Of a stretch of 64,000 nt of DNA, positions 1 to 9,901 are shown piece by piece. This DNA is from Trichomonas vaginalis G3 (taxonomy: Eukaryota > Parabasalia > Trichomonadida > Trichomonadidae). Made by a program: the position numbers and the translations under genes. The number at the start of each line of letters is the position of its first letter. Within the stretch, counting starts at the first letter, position 1. The stretch lies in contig NC_067206.1 in assembly GCF_026262505.1 (NCBI RefSeq), positions 32,937,896 through 33,001,895 on the forward strand. Direction: 5' to 3'. The notes below the pieces were generated by a model, which saw only the letters and a list, made by a program, of their open reading frames with translations, did no database searches and was not told the origin of the DNA.

Positions 1-1790
1 CAACACATTAACTGACAATTTTCTTTAGTATGTGGTTTTTCATTATCGATTCTATCCAATGTTGGTTTATTTGCATATGTAAACGCTTTACCACACATTT
101 TGCATTTAGATGAAAGGATTAAATCGTGATAGTATTGAAAATCATCCATTGAAACATTGTTTTTGGTATCTCTTTCTGCTTTTTCATCTTGTTTCTTATA
201 TGATTCAATTTTATATTTCCAATACTTTTTTGTTAATTCAAAACTTGATTCTATCTCTTCCTCAGGATATTTTTCATTAGGATTAAGGTCTTTATATGCT
301 AAAGCGTAACGAATCATTGAAGCATTCGATGATAAAGAAAGATTATGAAGCATGTCAATTTTATAAACAAATGTTTCTTCAATAATTTTATCGATTGGGT
401 CAATCATAATTTCAACATCTTTATTGCAATAATGAATAAAATATTCTAATCTATTCTTAAAGTTTTTAGCATCATTGAGATATATTTGATAATCACTATC
501 TGATATAGTTTCTTGAGTTAATGCTGAATAAAATGAATCTTTCGTGAATGGTTCCTCTTTATATAATTCTTCTTCGTAATTTTCCCATGTGATGAATTGA
601 TAAGGGAAAAAGGATTTAACACGTGATTTATTGTTTCCGAAATCTTGTGTGAATTGGTCTAATGTCCCACCCGCTATATAATTTCTGATGTCAATAAATC
701 TCAATTCATATGGAACGTTTGTTTTCTTTACAATGATTTGCTTAAATTGTGAAGATGAACCCAGCATTGATTTTATTTTCCATTTTGCAGTGTTTAAATC
801 ATGAAGAATTAAATTTAAATCAAACTTTCCCGAATTAAAACCTATGATATTCACTTTATTGAATTCCTCATCTAGAAGTTCTTTAAATGCTTCCTTCTGT
901 TTTTCATTTAATGTATGAGACTTCATTAATTCATTGTATTGACTCATATTTGATTTAGCAACTAATGAACAGGTTGAAAATAAAAACTCAATCCAATCAG
1001 AAATAAAAGAATCACTCGAAGTTAAGCAAAAATTCCTCATATATGTTTTATCGTTTAATTTAACCGTTGATGATACCATGAATGGTTTTAAGTAAGCATT
1101 CAAAGTTGCACACTCAGAAAGTTGTAATTCTTCTTTAGTCTCTAATGTTTCAAAGTCAAAAGTAATATAATATCTTGTCGGTTGATAATATTCCTGCAAA
1201 TTGTGAGCTAATAACCACTGATATATCTTCTGTTTCGTAATATGTGGTGCATATGGTTGCTGTGTCTTTTGCAACTGAACGTCTTGAATTAATCTTCCAT
1301 TATTTTCTTTACATTTCTCACAATGCTTTAAAAATCTTCTTTGGTTTTTCCTTTCTGGGTCATCACGGATAGAATAAACTTCTTCTTTACAATATGGACA
1401 AACTCTATAGCCGGTGAGTGCTTCAACGTCTGTTATTCTATCAGCGTGAAGCTTTCCACATGGACTCTGTGTTAATAAAATATTTACTGTTTCAAATTCT
1501 GGATCTATCATTATTGATTCCACTAATGGAAAGTCTACCTTATTTATGTCCACGTCTTCTGGTTGAGGATCACAATAATAGAAATCAATATTAACATTTA
1601 ACATTCTCGCTAATCTCTCACTTTCTGATGAAATGTCAAACCCTTCATATGCATCTATTGCTTCATTTAAATAGCTTCTACGAGTTTTAGGATTAACACC
1701 ATCAGGAATGTTATAGAAGCGTTTAAATAACCTTCTACCTTCTGCTCTAATTTGATTATCATTCATTTTAGCTGTTCCGTTTTTGTTCAT
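1..1790 (-). CDS. Family B DNA polymerase, protein-primed type, N-terminal part (runs off left edge)
   Basis: The frame is open from the ATG at 1790 to the left edge, about 596 residues. I read the three proofreading-exonuclease motifs in order: FDFET near residue 211, NSGKFD ending near residue 324, and YCNKDV with its Asp near residue 458. Near residue 563 a CKMCG pair is followed by TLDRIDN, a His and an Asn, which resembles an HNH/treble-clef zinc motif. Such polymerases copy linear virus-like DNA from a terminal protein, and Mavericks/Polintons carry them. The palm domain would lie outside the window, so catalytic completeness cannot be judged. The visible part looks whole. The ATG follows an A/T-rich box (TTTTTTATTCTTACATAA) like those of the 33-kb element. 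The family call is firm; the assignment to a Polinton is inferred. Confidence 0.8.
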   Translation of the reverse strand, partial: MNKNGTAKMNDNQIRAEGRRLFKRFYNIPDGVNPKTRRSYLNEAIDAYEGFDISSESERLARMLNVNIDFYYCDPQPEDVDINKVDFPLVESIMIDPEFETVNILLTQSPCGKLHADRITDVEALTGYRVCPYCKEEVYSIRDDPERKNQRRFLKHCEKCKENNGRLIQDVQLQKTQQPYAPHITKQKIYQWLLAHNLQEYYQPTRYYITFDFETLETKEELQLSECATLNAYLKPFMVSSTVKLNDKTYMRNFCLTSSDSFISDWIEFLFSTCSLVAKSNMSQYNELMKSHTLNEKQKEAFKELLDEEFNKVNIIGFNSGKFDLNLILHDLNTAKWKIKSMLGSSSQFKQIIVKKTNVPYELRFIDIRNYIAGGTLDQFTQDFGNNKSRVKSFFPYQFITWENYEEELYKEEPFTKDSFYSALTQETISDSDYQIYLNDAKNFKNRLEYFIHYCNKDVEIMIDPIDKIIEETFVYKIDMLHNLSLSSNASMIRYALAYKDLNPNEKYPEEEIESSFELTKKYWKYKIESYKKQDEKAERDTKNNVSMDDFQYYHDLILSSKCKMCGKAFTYANKPTLDRIDNEKPHTKENCQLMC

Positions 1791-1830
1791 TTATGTAAGA
1801 ATAAAAAATTAAAAAATAAAGTTTATTTTT

Positions 1831-2946
1831 TTAAAGTCCGTAAAATGAATTAAGAACACATAAATTTTTATCATCTGCGACGTGACGAATACATTTTAAT
1901 TTACTCAAGAATGCGTACCCTGATACATTAAATCTAATTCCTGTCTTATTTAATTTCACAACTTTGAAAAGGAATGTATGAATAGCTATAAAATGATGAG
2001 AAGATGTTTTATGGGTTGCTTCCATTTTTTCTGAAATAAATGAATAAATATAATGTTTATAAGTTTTCATATCTTTTATATTCTTAATAACGAATGGTAT
2101 AGACCTTTCCACTTCGTCTTCCTTCGGTGCTGTTCTTTCATATGAAACATTATTGGTATCTTCAATAATGAAACCACAATCACACAAAATTTTATAGGTT
2201 CCAATGGTTTCTTTTGATATTTTATCTAATAAATCAAAAACTTTATCAACACCTGTGCATTTATTTAAATAATAATTTGTGTAAATATCATGGTCTTCTT
2301 TCTTAATCGTATTAGTTGCATATGTCACGTTTTTAAGAGCTTTTTTGAATTTTTCGGAATCTAAAGGTGGTGAAAGTAATATACAAGGGTATTCCTCATT
2401 ATCAATAAATTGTAACTTATGTTTACGTATAAATTTAGTTCCTTCTTCTGAAAGTGTTTCATCTATTTCACCATCTAATAAATTTTGTGTTGATTCTGAG
2501 ACATAATTTTTATATCTTTCTTCATGAGATTTCTGAACTTCTGATTCTGAAGCTGGGATATTCATTAAACCCTCTACTTCATTTTCATTATATTTTTCAA
2601 CTTCTCTTAATTCCTTAATTTTTTCATCTATTTCATCTCTTATTTTTTCCAGTCTTTCAATTTCAATTTCATCATATTCACCATCATCTTTAATTCGTTC
2701 TTCATAATATTCGGGGAAAACATCAGGTTCTTTAGGTTTTTCTTTTTTAGAAGTGGGATATAAGAAATTTATAACATCATCTTTATTCATTTTTCCATCA
2801 TAATCAAATTCATTTAAGAACTCCGCGAATTTTTTACAATTTCTTAAATAATATTTATCAACTTCATAACCCGCCTCCTCTAATACATCCCTTATTTCCT
2901 CATTTGTGAATCCTAAATTTTTAACGTCGTTAGTTGTGACACTCAT
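1831..2946 (-). CDS. Unrecognised 371-aa protein of the left-edge virus-like element
   Basis: I do not recognise a family. I placed the start at the ATG at 2946, because the only upstream extension uses a non-ATG codon. The N-terminal 60 residues look like a small helical domain. They are followed by a highly charged Glu/Lys segment (about residues 95-125) that could form a coiled coil. The C-terminal half is mixed alpha/beta with a few Cys residues (LCDCGF). It lies 40 bp downstream of the polymerase start on the same strand and is preceded by an A/T-rich box, so it probably belongs to the same element. The copy looks whole. Confidence 0.5.
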   Translation of the reverse strand: MSVTTNDVKNLGFTNEEIRDVLEEAGYEVDKYYLRNCKKFAEFLNEFDYDGKMNKDDVINFLYPTSKKEKPKEPDVFPEYYEERIKDDGEYDEIEIERLEKIRDEIDEKIKELREVEKYNENEVEGLMNIPASESEVQKSHEERYKNYVSESTQNLLDGEIDETLSEEGTKFIRKHKLQFIDNEEYPCILLSPPLDSEKFKKALKNVTYATNTIKKEDHDIYTNYYLNKCTGVDKVFDLLDKISKETIGTYKILCDCGFIIEDTNNVSYERTAPKEDEVERSIPFVIKNIKDMKTYKHYIYSFISEKMEATHKTSSHHFIAIHTFLFKVVKLNKTGIRFNVSGYAFLSKLKCIRHVADDKNLCVLNSFYGL

Positions 2947-3010
2947 TTCAAACAAATTAAAAAAATAAAATATTCAAAAATGTAAGACATGAATTTTTAA
3001 AGTTTATTTT

Positions 3011-3601
3011 TCATTCATGAAAATAATTATTTCTAATTTCTTTTATTCTCTCGTACATACTAGATTTAAATAATTCAGAACATTTCCCATAATCTCCTAA
3101 ATGTTTTCTTATCCCTAACGTGTGCCAGTTATTATATGAAACTGAATAAACTTTATCTTTATCTTTACACCTTTCATCACTTCCAATATATTTATATCTC
3201 AGTTTTGATTTAGCATTTTCATATTCATTAGCGTTTAATAATTCACAGTCTTCCTTTTTAAATTGATGTTTAAGATATTCAGGATTTAATACTCTACGTT
3301 TATATGCTCCTAACTTAGTTCTAAAGGTTTTTCTACAAAATTTAGGAATTCCATCCTCTTTAATGTCATCAATGATTTCCATTTCATTATTTTCAATTTC
3401 TTCTTCTCGTTTATGAGGTCTTTGATTATGACTCCATTGATTCCATGAAATTAAATATTCTTTATCATTATATTTATACCTCATTAGCTTATTTTGGCTT
3501 TCATATTCATTTAATAATTCACAATCTTCATTTTTAAATTGAAGTTTAACCCATTCGGGATTTAAACAATGTTTAATTAATCGTGGAATAGCTGACATCA
3601 T
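3011..3601 (-). CDS. Two-repeat DNA-binding-like protein, 196 aa
   Basis: The protein holds two copies of a roughly 55-residue unit. Each unit begins LNPE, continues with QFK.EDCELLN, then a RYKY strand and a final SWNQW or SYNNW segment. The pattern (F..E.C.LL, then Y, then a strand ending W or F) resembles repeats found beside viral and phage HNH nucleases, some of which are degenerate treble-clef zinc fingers. Most zinc ligands of such domains are not seen here, so DNA binding is inferred. It is the first of three same-strand genes of the left-edge element. The start codon is doubled (ATGATG) and lies downstream of a box reading TTTTTTTATCTTTTATAAAA. Confidence 0.5.
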   Translation of the reverse strand: MMSAIPRLIKHCLNPEWVKLQFKNEDCELLNEYESQNKLMRYKYNDKEYLISWNQWSHNQRPHKREEEIENNEMEIIDDIKEDGIPKFCRKTFRTKLGAYKRRVLNPEYLKHQFKKEDCELLNANEYENAKSKLRYKYIGSDERCKDKDKVYSVSYNNWHTLGIRKHLGDYGKCSELFKSSMYERIKEIRNNYFHE

Positions 3602-5690
3602 CTATATATAGCTTCTTTTATAAAAGATAAAAAAATAAATTATTTTAAAATTAATGTTAATTTTTTAATAAATATATTTTAATACTTCGTCTATATATAG
3701 ATGATACAAAAGAAGTCACACAACCCTTCCTCATATACTACTTTTCTAAAAATATTGATAAAACATTATGTATCTTACAAGAAGCTTTTGTACCCATTTC
3801 ACACTGTAATGAGTGACATTCAAGCAAATGGCATTTTCGATGTCACATATAATTAAACAATTTTCAAAAATAAGAGGAAAATGCTGAATATCAAAGTTTT
3901 TTGTTCAATACTTGGAATTTTGAATATCTGTATTATATATTGCTTACAATTATTGATTCTTGATTGAGATTAATTATGAAATCAAGTGAATTTTAATGTT
4001 AATGCTTTTGATCACAGTTAAAGAGGCATTTGACATAGTCATTCTAATACAAGATTTGGTGTTTTTGTTAAATCTAATAGCATTATGGATTCAATTTACA
4101 GTAAATAACATTGATAGCCGTGTATCTAAGTTTTATATTATGAAACATTACAAAAAGAATTATATGATACAAATACTATCATCATGATATTATTTATAAA
4201 ACTTCAAAATTGAATTTAAGAAGATGTTACAGAATGAAGAAATTGATCGTGAACAATGGATCAAAAAAAAGATTCAAGTTATTATTTCAACAAATTGCTA
4301 TTCAAAACCAATAAAAATTAATTTGAATACCCTATATTTCCAACTCTTGGAAAATTTTCATGACCTACCCAGGGTCCTAAAATGGGTATTTTCCTCACAC
4401 AGACACCGTGGTTTTTTGAGCCGGGAAATAAATAGCGCAGACAGTTTCTACATATAGAGATATGCTTATACTTAGAGTTTGACGGGAATCTAAAGTGATT
4501 TTTTTCTGCATCGCGAAATCTAATGCAATCTCAAAATCATGAAGAAACTGCGAATCGGAGCGCAATTTTTTAATATGTTAATATATAAAGGTACCCCTAC
4601 TACTGCAAATGCTTCAAATGAAAATCTAAGAAATCAGATTAATTTGATCACATTAGTATAGTATTGGTCAAACCAAAAACTCATATGTTGATATATAGCC
4701 TATAGATATTCATATTATCTACTTTTCATTGAATTACATAAGATTTAATAATCTCATAAATATTCTTTTTAATTTTCCGAATTCCGTGTGCATTTAGATT
4801 GCCTATACCTGTATATAATAATTCTAGAATGGTTTGGTTAGATATTAAGTTTTTTAGATTAATATTTTAACATTTTGATAAAACAAGCATTTGTTCCATT
4901 TTAGAATCGCCATTGAACTCTAGTTTGACTAACATGATGTTGTATGATCAAATAAATTCTAACTTCATGAGATAAATTTTGAAATTAGAAAATGCGATAT
5001 CTGACTCAAATATTTATCTGAACACATTTAACATTCAATGATAAACTAAAGTACTATACAGCAGATTCGATTTGGCTTATATTTTATATAATCAACAAAT
5101 AATCCTATAAAATTGTGCTATTCACGTTGCTCAAAGATGTATTGAACATTCCCTACTTGTGTATTGATAAAATTAGATATAGATTCTAATGTAAATCGAT
5201 ATTTTGAAAATTCATATATATTTTGTCTTGGTTTGGCATTTGATCGTGTTGAAACCGGAATTGCAATATATATCATCTAAATATATAACTATCAAAATAT
5301 GAGCTATAGATTTTTAAATTATTCTCCTGAATATGAGTGACTAACATAATTATATTGAATTGAGTAGTAAGAATCATAAATATTAGAATCTGACGATAAT
5401 TTATTATAACTTTATATAGGAACAAGATTATAAATGATGATGAAAATAAAGATTAAATTTAAATCTGAAAATTTGAAAACATTAAGTGTATATGATAGCA
5501 TTACAAAATTAAATTTTATGTGGAAGAGGAAATAGAGGAATTAGAAGTATTATGAGAAAATAATAAGATATAAAAACAAGATTCTATTAAATGAGTTAAT
5601 TTATAGAAAGGAATAACAGTGTGAATGTAGTAAATGAATGTTTTCATGATGTATTATTGAAATCTTAAGTTTTGTTAAGAAGATAATAAG
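3602..5690. other. Long AT-rich stretch without a gene
   Basis: No coding region or structured RNA is convincing here. Two short open frames near 4.0-4.5 kb have AT-driven composition and no recognisable features. A short TATATATAGATGAT match near 3692 repeats, in inverted orientation, the sequence at the start codon at 3601. It may mark the edge of the left element. Confidence 0.5.
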
Positions 5691-6045
5691 GGAATCAAAT
5701 TTTGTATTAGGAAGTTTGACCGACAAGAGTGTATTGTGCACTCTTGTCGGTCTGCATGTCTCATTCTGGGAGACATTGTCACTGCATGTCTCCCAAAATG
5801 AGACAATCTTCCGCATTCATAACTGTGGGAAGTTTGACCGACAAGAGTGCATACACTCTTGTCGATCTAAATGTATCTTACAATCAAAGACACTTTCATA
5901 CAATCTTTTCGAAGTTAAAAAAAAAAATTAATTATTTCTTTCTTTTGTTTATTAAATCGCCTTACTCACGTACTAATCTCTTTTAGAGACTCTATCGAGC
6001 TATCCCCACATATAAACCTGTGACAATAATACATATTTACTCTCT

Positions 6046-6234
6046 TCATATTCTGATCTCATGACACATTATCGCAAAAACTATAATTATACAACACATC
6101 TCATAAAGTCTCATTTTAGCCCTATCTAAGCGTTCAAAACCTATTTTCCACACGTAATCTGATTCTTCTGGCTCCGCTGATTCGATTTCTGCTGTCAGAT
6201 CGTGAAAATATGCATCACATAAAGAGATAAACAC
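6046..6234 (-). other. 62-aa open frame in the left foldback arm
   Basis: The frame encodes FISLCDAYFHDLTAEIE and ends with a hydrophobic stretch IIIVFAIMC. The same peptide is encoded at 6518-6706 on the plus strand in the other arm. The family is not recognised. It may be a captured gene fragment and not a functional gene. Confidence 0.3.
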
Positions 6235-6508
6235 AACTCAAAATTATTGCTTTTTTTTTCAAATTGTCTATTCATCCATCTTTACATATTTATTATCTCC
6301 TCCGTTTCCCCTCACAAATTCTTTTATTTTTCTGAATAATACGTATAATAAAATGAATATCTCAAAAACTAAAACACAAAATTAATGTTGGAAAATGACT
6401 AGATATAATCTGAACTTTTGAATTCATACATTTTTGGAAAAAATTGAATTTTCAAAAAAAGAGCTTATTTAGGTTGAAGTTGTGAAATTTTAAGGAAAAT
6501 ATTAAGTT

Positions 6509-6706
6509 GTGCAATTTGCATTTATCTCTTTATGTGATGCATATTTTCACGATCTGACAGCAGAAATCGAATCAGCGGAGCCAGAAGAATCAGATTACGT
6601 GTGGAAAATAGGTTTTGAACGCTTAGATAGGGCTAAAATGAGACTTTATGAGATGTGTTGTATAATTATAGTTTTTGCGATAATGTGTCATGAGATCAGA
6701 ATATGA
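6509..6706 (+). other. 65-aa open frame in the right foldback arm
   Basis: This is the mirror copy of the frame at 6046-6234, with three extra residues at its N-terminus. The shared 62 residues are identical. Its meaning is unknown. Confidence 0.3.
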
Positions 6707-7370
6707 AGAGAGTAAATATGTATTATTGTCACAGGTTTATATGTGGGGATAGCTCGATAGAGTCTCTAAAAGAGATTAGTACGTGAGTAAGGCGATTTAA
6801 TAAACAAAAGAAAGAAATAATTAATTTTTTTTTTTTAACTTCGAAAAGATTGTATGAAAGTGTCTTTGATTGTAAGATACATTTAGATCGACAAGAGTGT
6901 ATACTCTTGTCGGTCAAATTTTGCAACCACATTATGAATGCGGAAGATTGTCTCATTCTGGGAGACATGCAGTGACAATGTCTCCCGGAATGAGACATGC
7001 AGACCGACAAGAGTGCATAATACACTCTTGTCGGTCAAAGTTTTGTAATCACATTGTGATTGCAGAAGATTGTCTCATTCTGGGAGACATGCAGTGACAA
7101 TGTCTCCCGGAATGAGACATGCAGACCGACAAGAGTGTATTATGCACTCTTGTCGGTCAAAGTTTTGTAATCACATTGTGATTGCAAAAGATTGTGCTAT
7201 TCCTGCATATTTTCTACGAGCCTGCTTCATAAAATTGAATCCTTCTATCCAAATTAAATGCGATTTCGCTAATCTTTCATCTAAAATCACTAATCAGAAG
7301 CATATTGCAAGTTAACTTGAACCGGCATGTTCCTCCTATCCTGTCTTTCAGTTCTTTCTATCAGCCATGG

Positions 7371-7576
7371 TTCACAAGGAGGAGAGCTTTGCGCACAATC
7401 AGACATAAGATTGCGGCAGAGGAACCGGGAAGAGAGCAGCTTGAAGCGGTAAGATGTCCGAATGCTGTCTCCCAGGTGTATCTGTCAGGCAAAGTTCACA
7501 AGGAGGAGAGCTTTGCGCACAATCAAACAGAAGATTGCGGCAGAGGAACCGGGAAGAGAGCAGCTTGAAGCGGTAA
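7371..7576. repeat. Tandem repeat, period 124 bp, in a GC-richer patch
   Basis: A block of about 82 bp beginning TTCACAAGGAGGAGAGC and ending near GAAGCGGTAAG occurs at 7371 and again at 7495 with only a few changes. The patch from about 7316 to 7800 is clearly GC-richer than its surroundings. No gene is recognised in any frame, and its origin is unknown. Confidence 0.7.
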
Positions 7577-7800
7577 GCTGTTTTCAAGTCTTTAGTTAAC
7601 AAACTTTAACAAAAGGCATCTAAAAAATTTGAAATAATTGCAAAATAATGCCGTCAGGTAATGCGCACCTAAGGGAGGTGTTTTGCGGGAGCTGGGGGTA
7701 TCTTGGTGAGTACTCAGGAGGCCAAGAAGGGCACCCCAACCGACATTTTGCTGACGCATTGTGTAAGCAACCATTCTGATAACCGCTCAAACCGTCGGGA

Positions 7801-9900
7801 CAAAATAATTTATGAAATTATAAGTCATCTTTCTAATACATATTTTTGGAAGGGCGTAAGATACGCCAACTTAAATATATTATTAAATATGAGAAAATCG
7901 CTCAACAAAAAAACAATTCTTTCAAAAAGTTTGACATTGATCTTTCTAATACATATCCTATGGAAGGAGTTTACATTCACAAAATAAAAACCAGTTTCAA
8001 AATCTTATTACTCCTTGAATTAAAATCATTTAATTTCAAATCCATTCCAAATCCTTAAATCTGTATTAAAATCATTTTGCCAACAACCAACACAATACAA
8101 ATTACATTTCCATATATCTTCTTGTCCATTTTAATTTTTTATCTCATTTTATTTAATTTTATTTAAAGCATATAGACATCGAGATCCTTTACACATAGTT
8201 ATATAAAAGTCAAATACATAATAAATTCTTAATTCTAGAGATATCTCAAAATCTCAATTTTTTAATTTAAAATACCTTTCATTTTTCACAGTACTATCAC
8301 AACAAACAAGCCATTTACTAATTAACACATATAAGAAAAATATCAAATTACAAAACAACTTTCAATATCATTCGCATCGAATTCTATTTTTTCATAATTA
8401 TCAACTACATGTTATTATATAATATATGTCGGCGCATATTCCACTCTATACAAGTGTCAGACACACTCACACAAAGCTGTGAGATTCATACCTCTATCAG
8501 TAGGACTTCTCAAATCAAGAACACATATGTTTCCCTATCGCACATCTGTGTAGGATCTAATTAACCCTTTGGACTGGTACTTCAAAATTTGATAATTTGA
8601 TAATTTCATGTGATATCATCATTTGCCTTTAAAACAACTGTGCGTTAAACTAGACACGTTTCTCTATCATAATGCAAAATATCAAAGTTTGGGAGACTCC
8701 CAAAGTGTCTGAAACTGATCATAAGGGTGAAAAACCGTTTCCCAGAAGTTGGGAATGTAGGGTATTAAAATGATCGAAAAATCATAAATATTTTAATGGA
8801 AATACGAATATCCTATAATAAGAAAAGAAATAATAACAAAGTCAGCTCTATCACATTACAATTTAACCCAATTTGGTCGGATTAGCATCGGATGTGAAAA
8901 AACTATGAATTCATTATTAAAAAGCAAATGGTAATAAAAAAATTATTTCATACCACGTTACTCACAATATTTGAGAATCAATTTGTTTCAAAAAATAAAT
9001 ATAACCGTTGATTATATTGTCACTTTTCAGTTTTGATAAAGGTGATAACGTTTTCTTTTATCAAACATATATTCTAAATACTGTGTACATCATCATATAG
9101 AAATACAATCCTGCGCACTTTCTATTGAAAATGTTTCAATGAATATTCAACTTTTTTATATTCTTAAACTTAATTTATTTGGATGTTAGCTAATTTAAAA
9201 ATCGATATATTTATCTTTTGAATGCATTCAATTTTGAATGTGAAATTCGCACGTTTTAACAAATTAGCATTATCAAATTACAAAGATAGACCCAAAATTT
9301 GGGGTTTATTTTGTTTCTTTTTTATTTTCTGTTTTCACATTTTAAATTCAAAATCAATTATTAATATCATTTCTTATATCATATAAGCATATAGACTTGG
9401 TAACATTATGTTTCTTTTTGATTTGGTCTTAATTTGTTTTATTCATATAAAATAATGCGCATTTATGAAATTTTATCGTATATTAATCTCATATGATTTA
9501 TTTTGATAATATTTGAAATACTTTCTTATTGTATTTCTTTTTATTTGATGAAAAATTTCTTGAATTCATAACGAACGATCACCTAGAAATGGCTCAACTC
9601 TCTACTGTAATTCCCTTTAATCTATAGTGCATTTAAATATGTACCATTTATTGTAGAACAGAGCGGATTATAATCATGCTAATTTCTATAAATTGAATGG
9701 TATTCAATTATTATATTTTTCGAAATCATATCAAATGTCGTAATACAGTCATACTTTTTCCCTCTAACGTTCTATCGGCTTTACAAAATTTATAAGATTA
9801 TTAATTCTTTCTTATGGACTATACATTTTGAAATCGATAATTTTCCTTCTCACAAATCCAAATCACATCTCACAAAATACCATTTTCCTTTCAATTGATT
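7801..9900. other. Gene-free AT-rich stretch
   Basis: I see no supported gene here. A less AT-rich 150-bp section around 8430-8580 could hide a small RNA gene, but I cannot assign one. Short phrases such as TTCTAATACATAT recur near 7830 and 7945. Confidence 0.5.
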
Positions 9901-9901
9901 C

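Larger units (their letters stand above)
5718..7158. mobile_element. Foldback element with nested hairpins
   Basis: The block 5718-6233 is repeated in inverted orientation at about 6515-7158 around a spacer of roughly 280 bp. The outer parts of both arms consist of hairpins: GACCGACAAGAGTG pairs with CACTCTTGTCGGTC, and a second pair reads TCTCATTCTGGGAGACA and its complement. These hairpin units recur at 6886, 7002 and 7124 on the right, spaced 116-122 bp, and twice on the left. A 62-residue open frame (FISLCDAYFHDLT...) is identical in both arms, so the inverted duplication is recent or kept even by conversion. No transposase is seen, so the element would be non-autonomous. Target duplications were not found. 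Confidence 0.65.

Noticed and set aside
3996-4457. Two short open frames (63 and 77 aa)
   Set aside because: Composition follows AT-rich DNA, with no motif, promoter or conservation to support a gene.
6729-7315. Frames of 66-98 aa with SHSGRHAVTMSP
   Set aside because: They run through the hairpin units of the foldback element; the repeats explain them.
7305-7602. Frames of 67-87 aa in the GC-richer patch
   Set aside because: They come from the 124-bp tandem repeat, and no frame has family features on either strand.
8430-8580. Possible small nuclear or other structural RNA gene
   Set aside because: The base composition is slightly raised, but I could not recognise any conserved RNA element or promoter.
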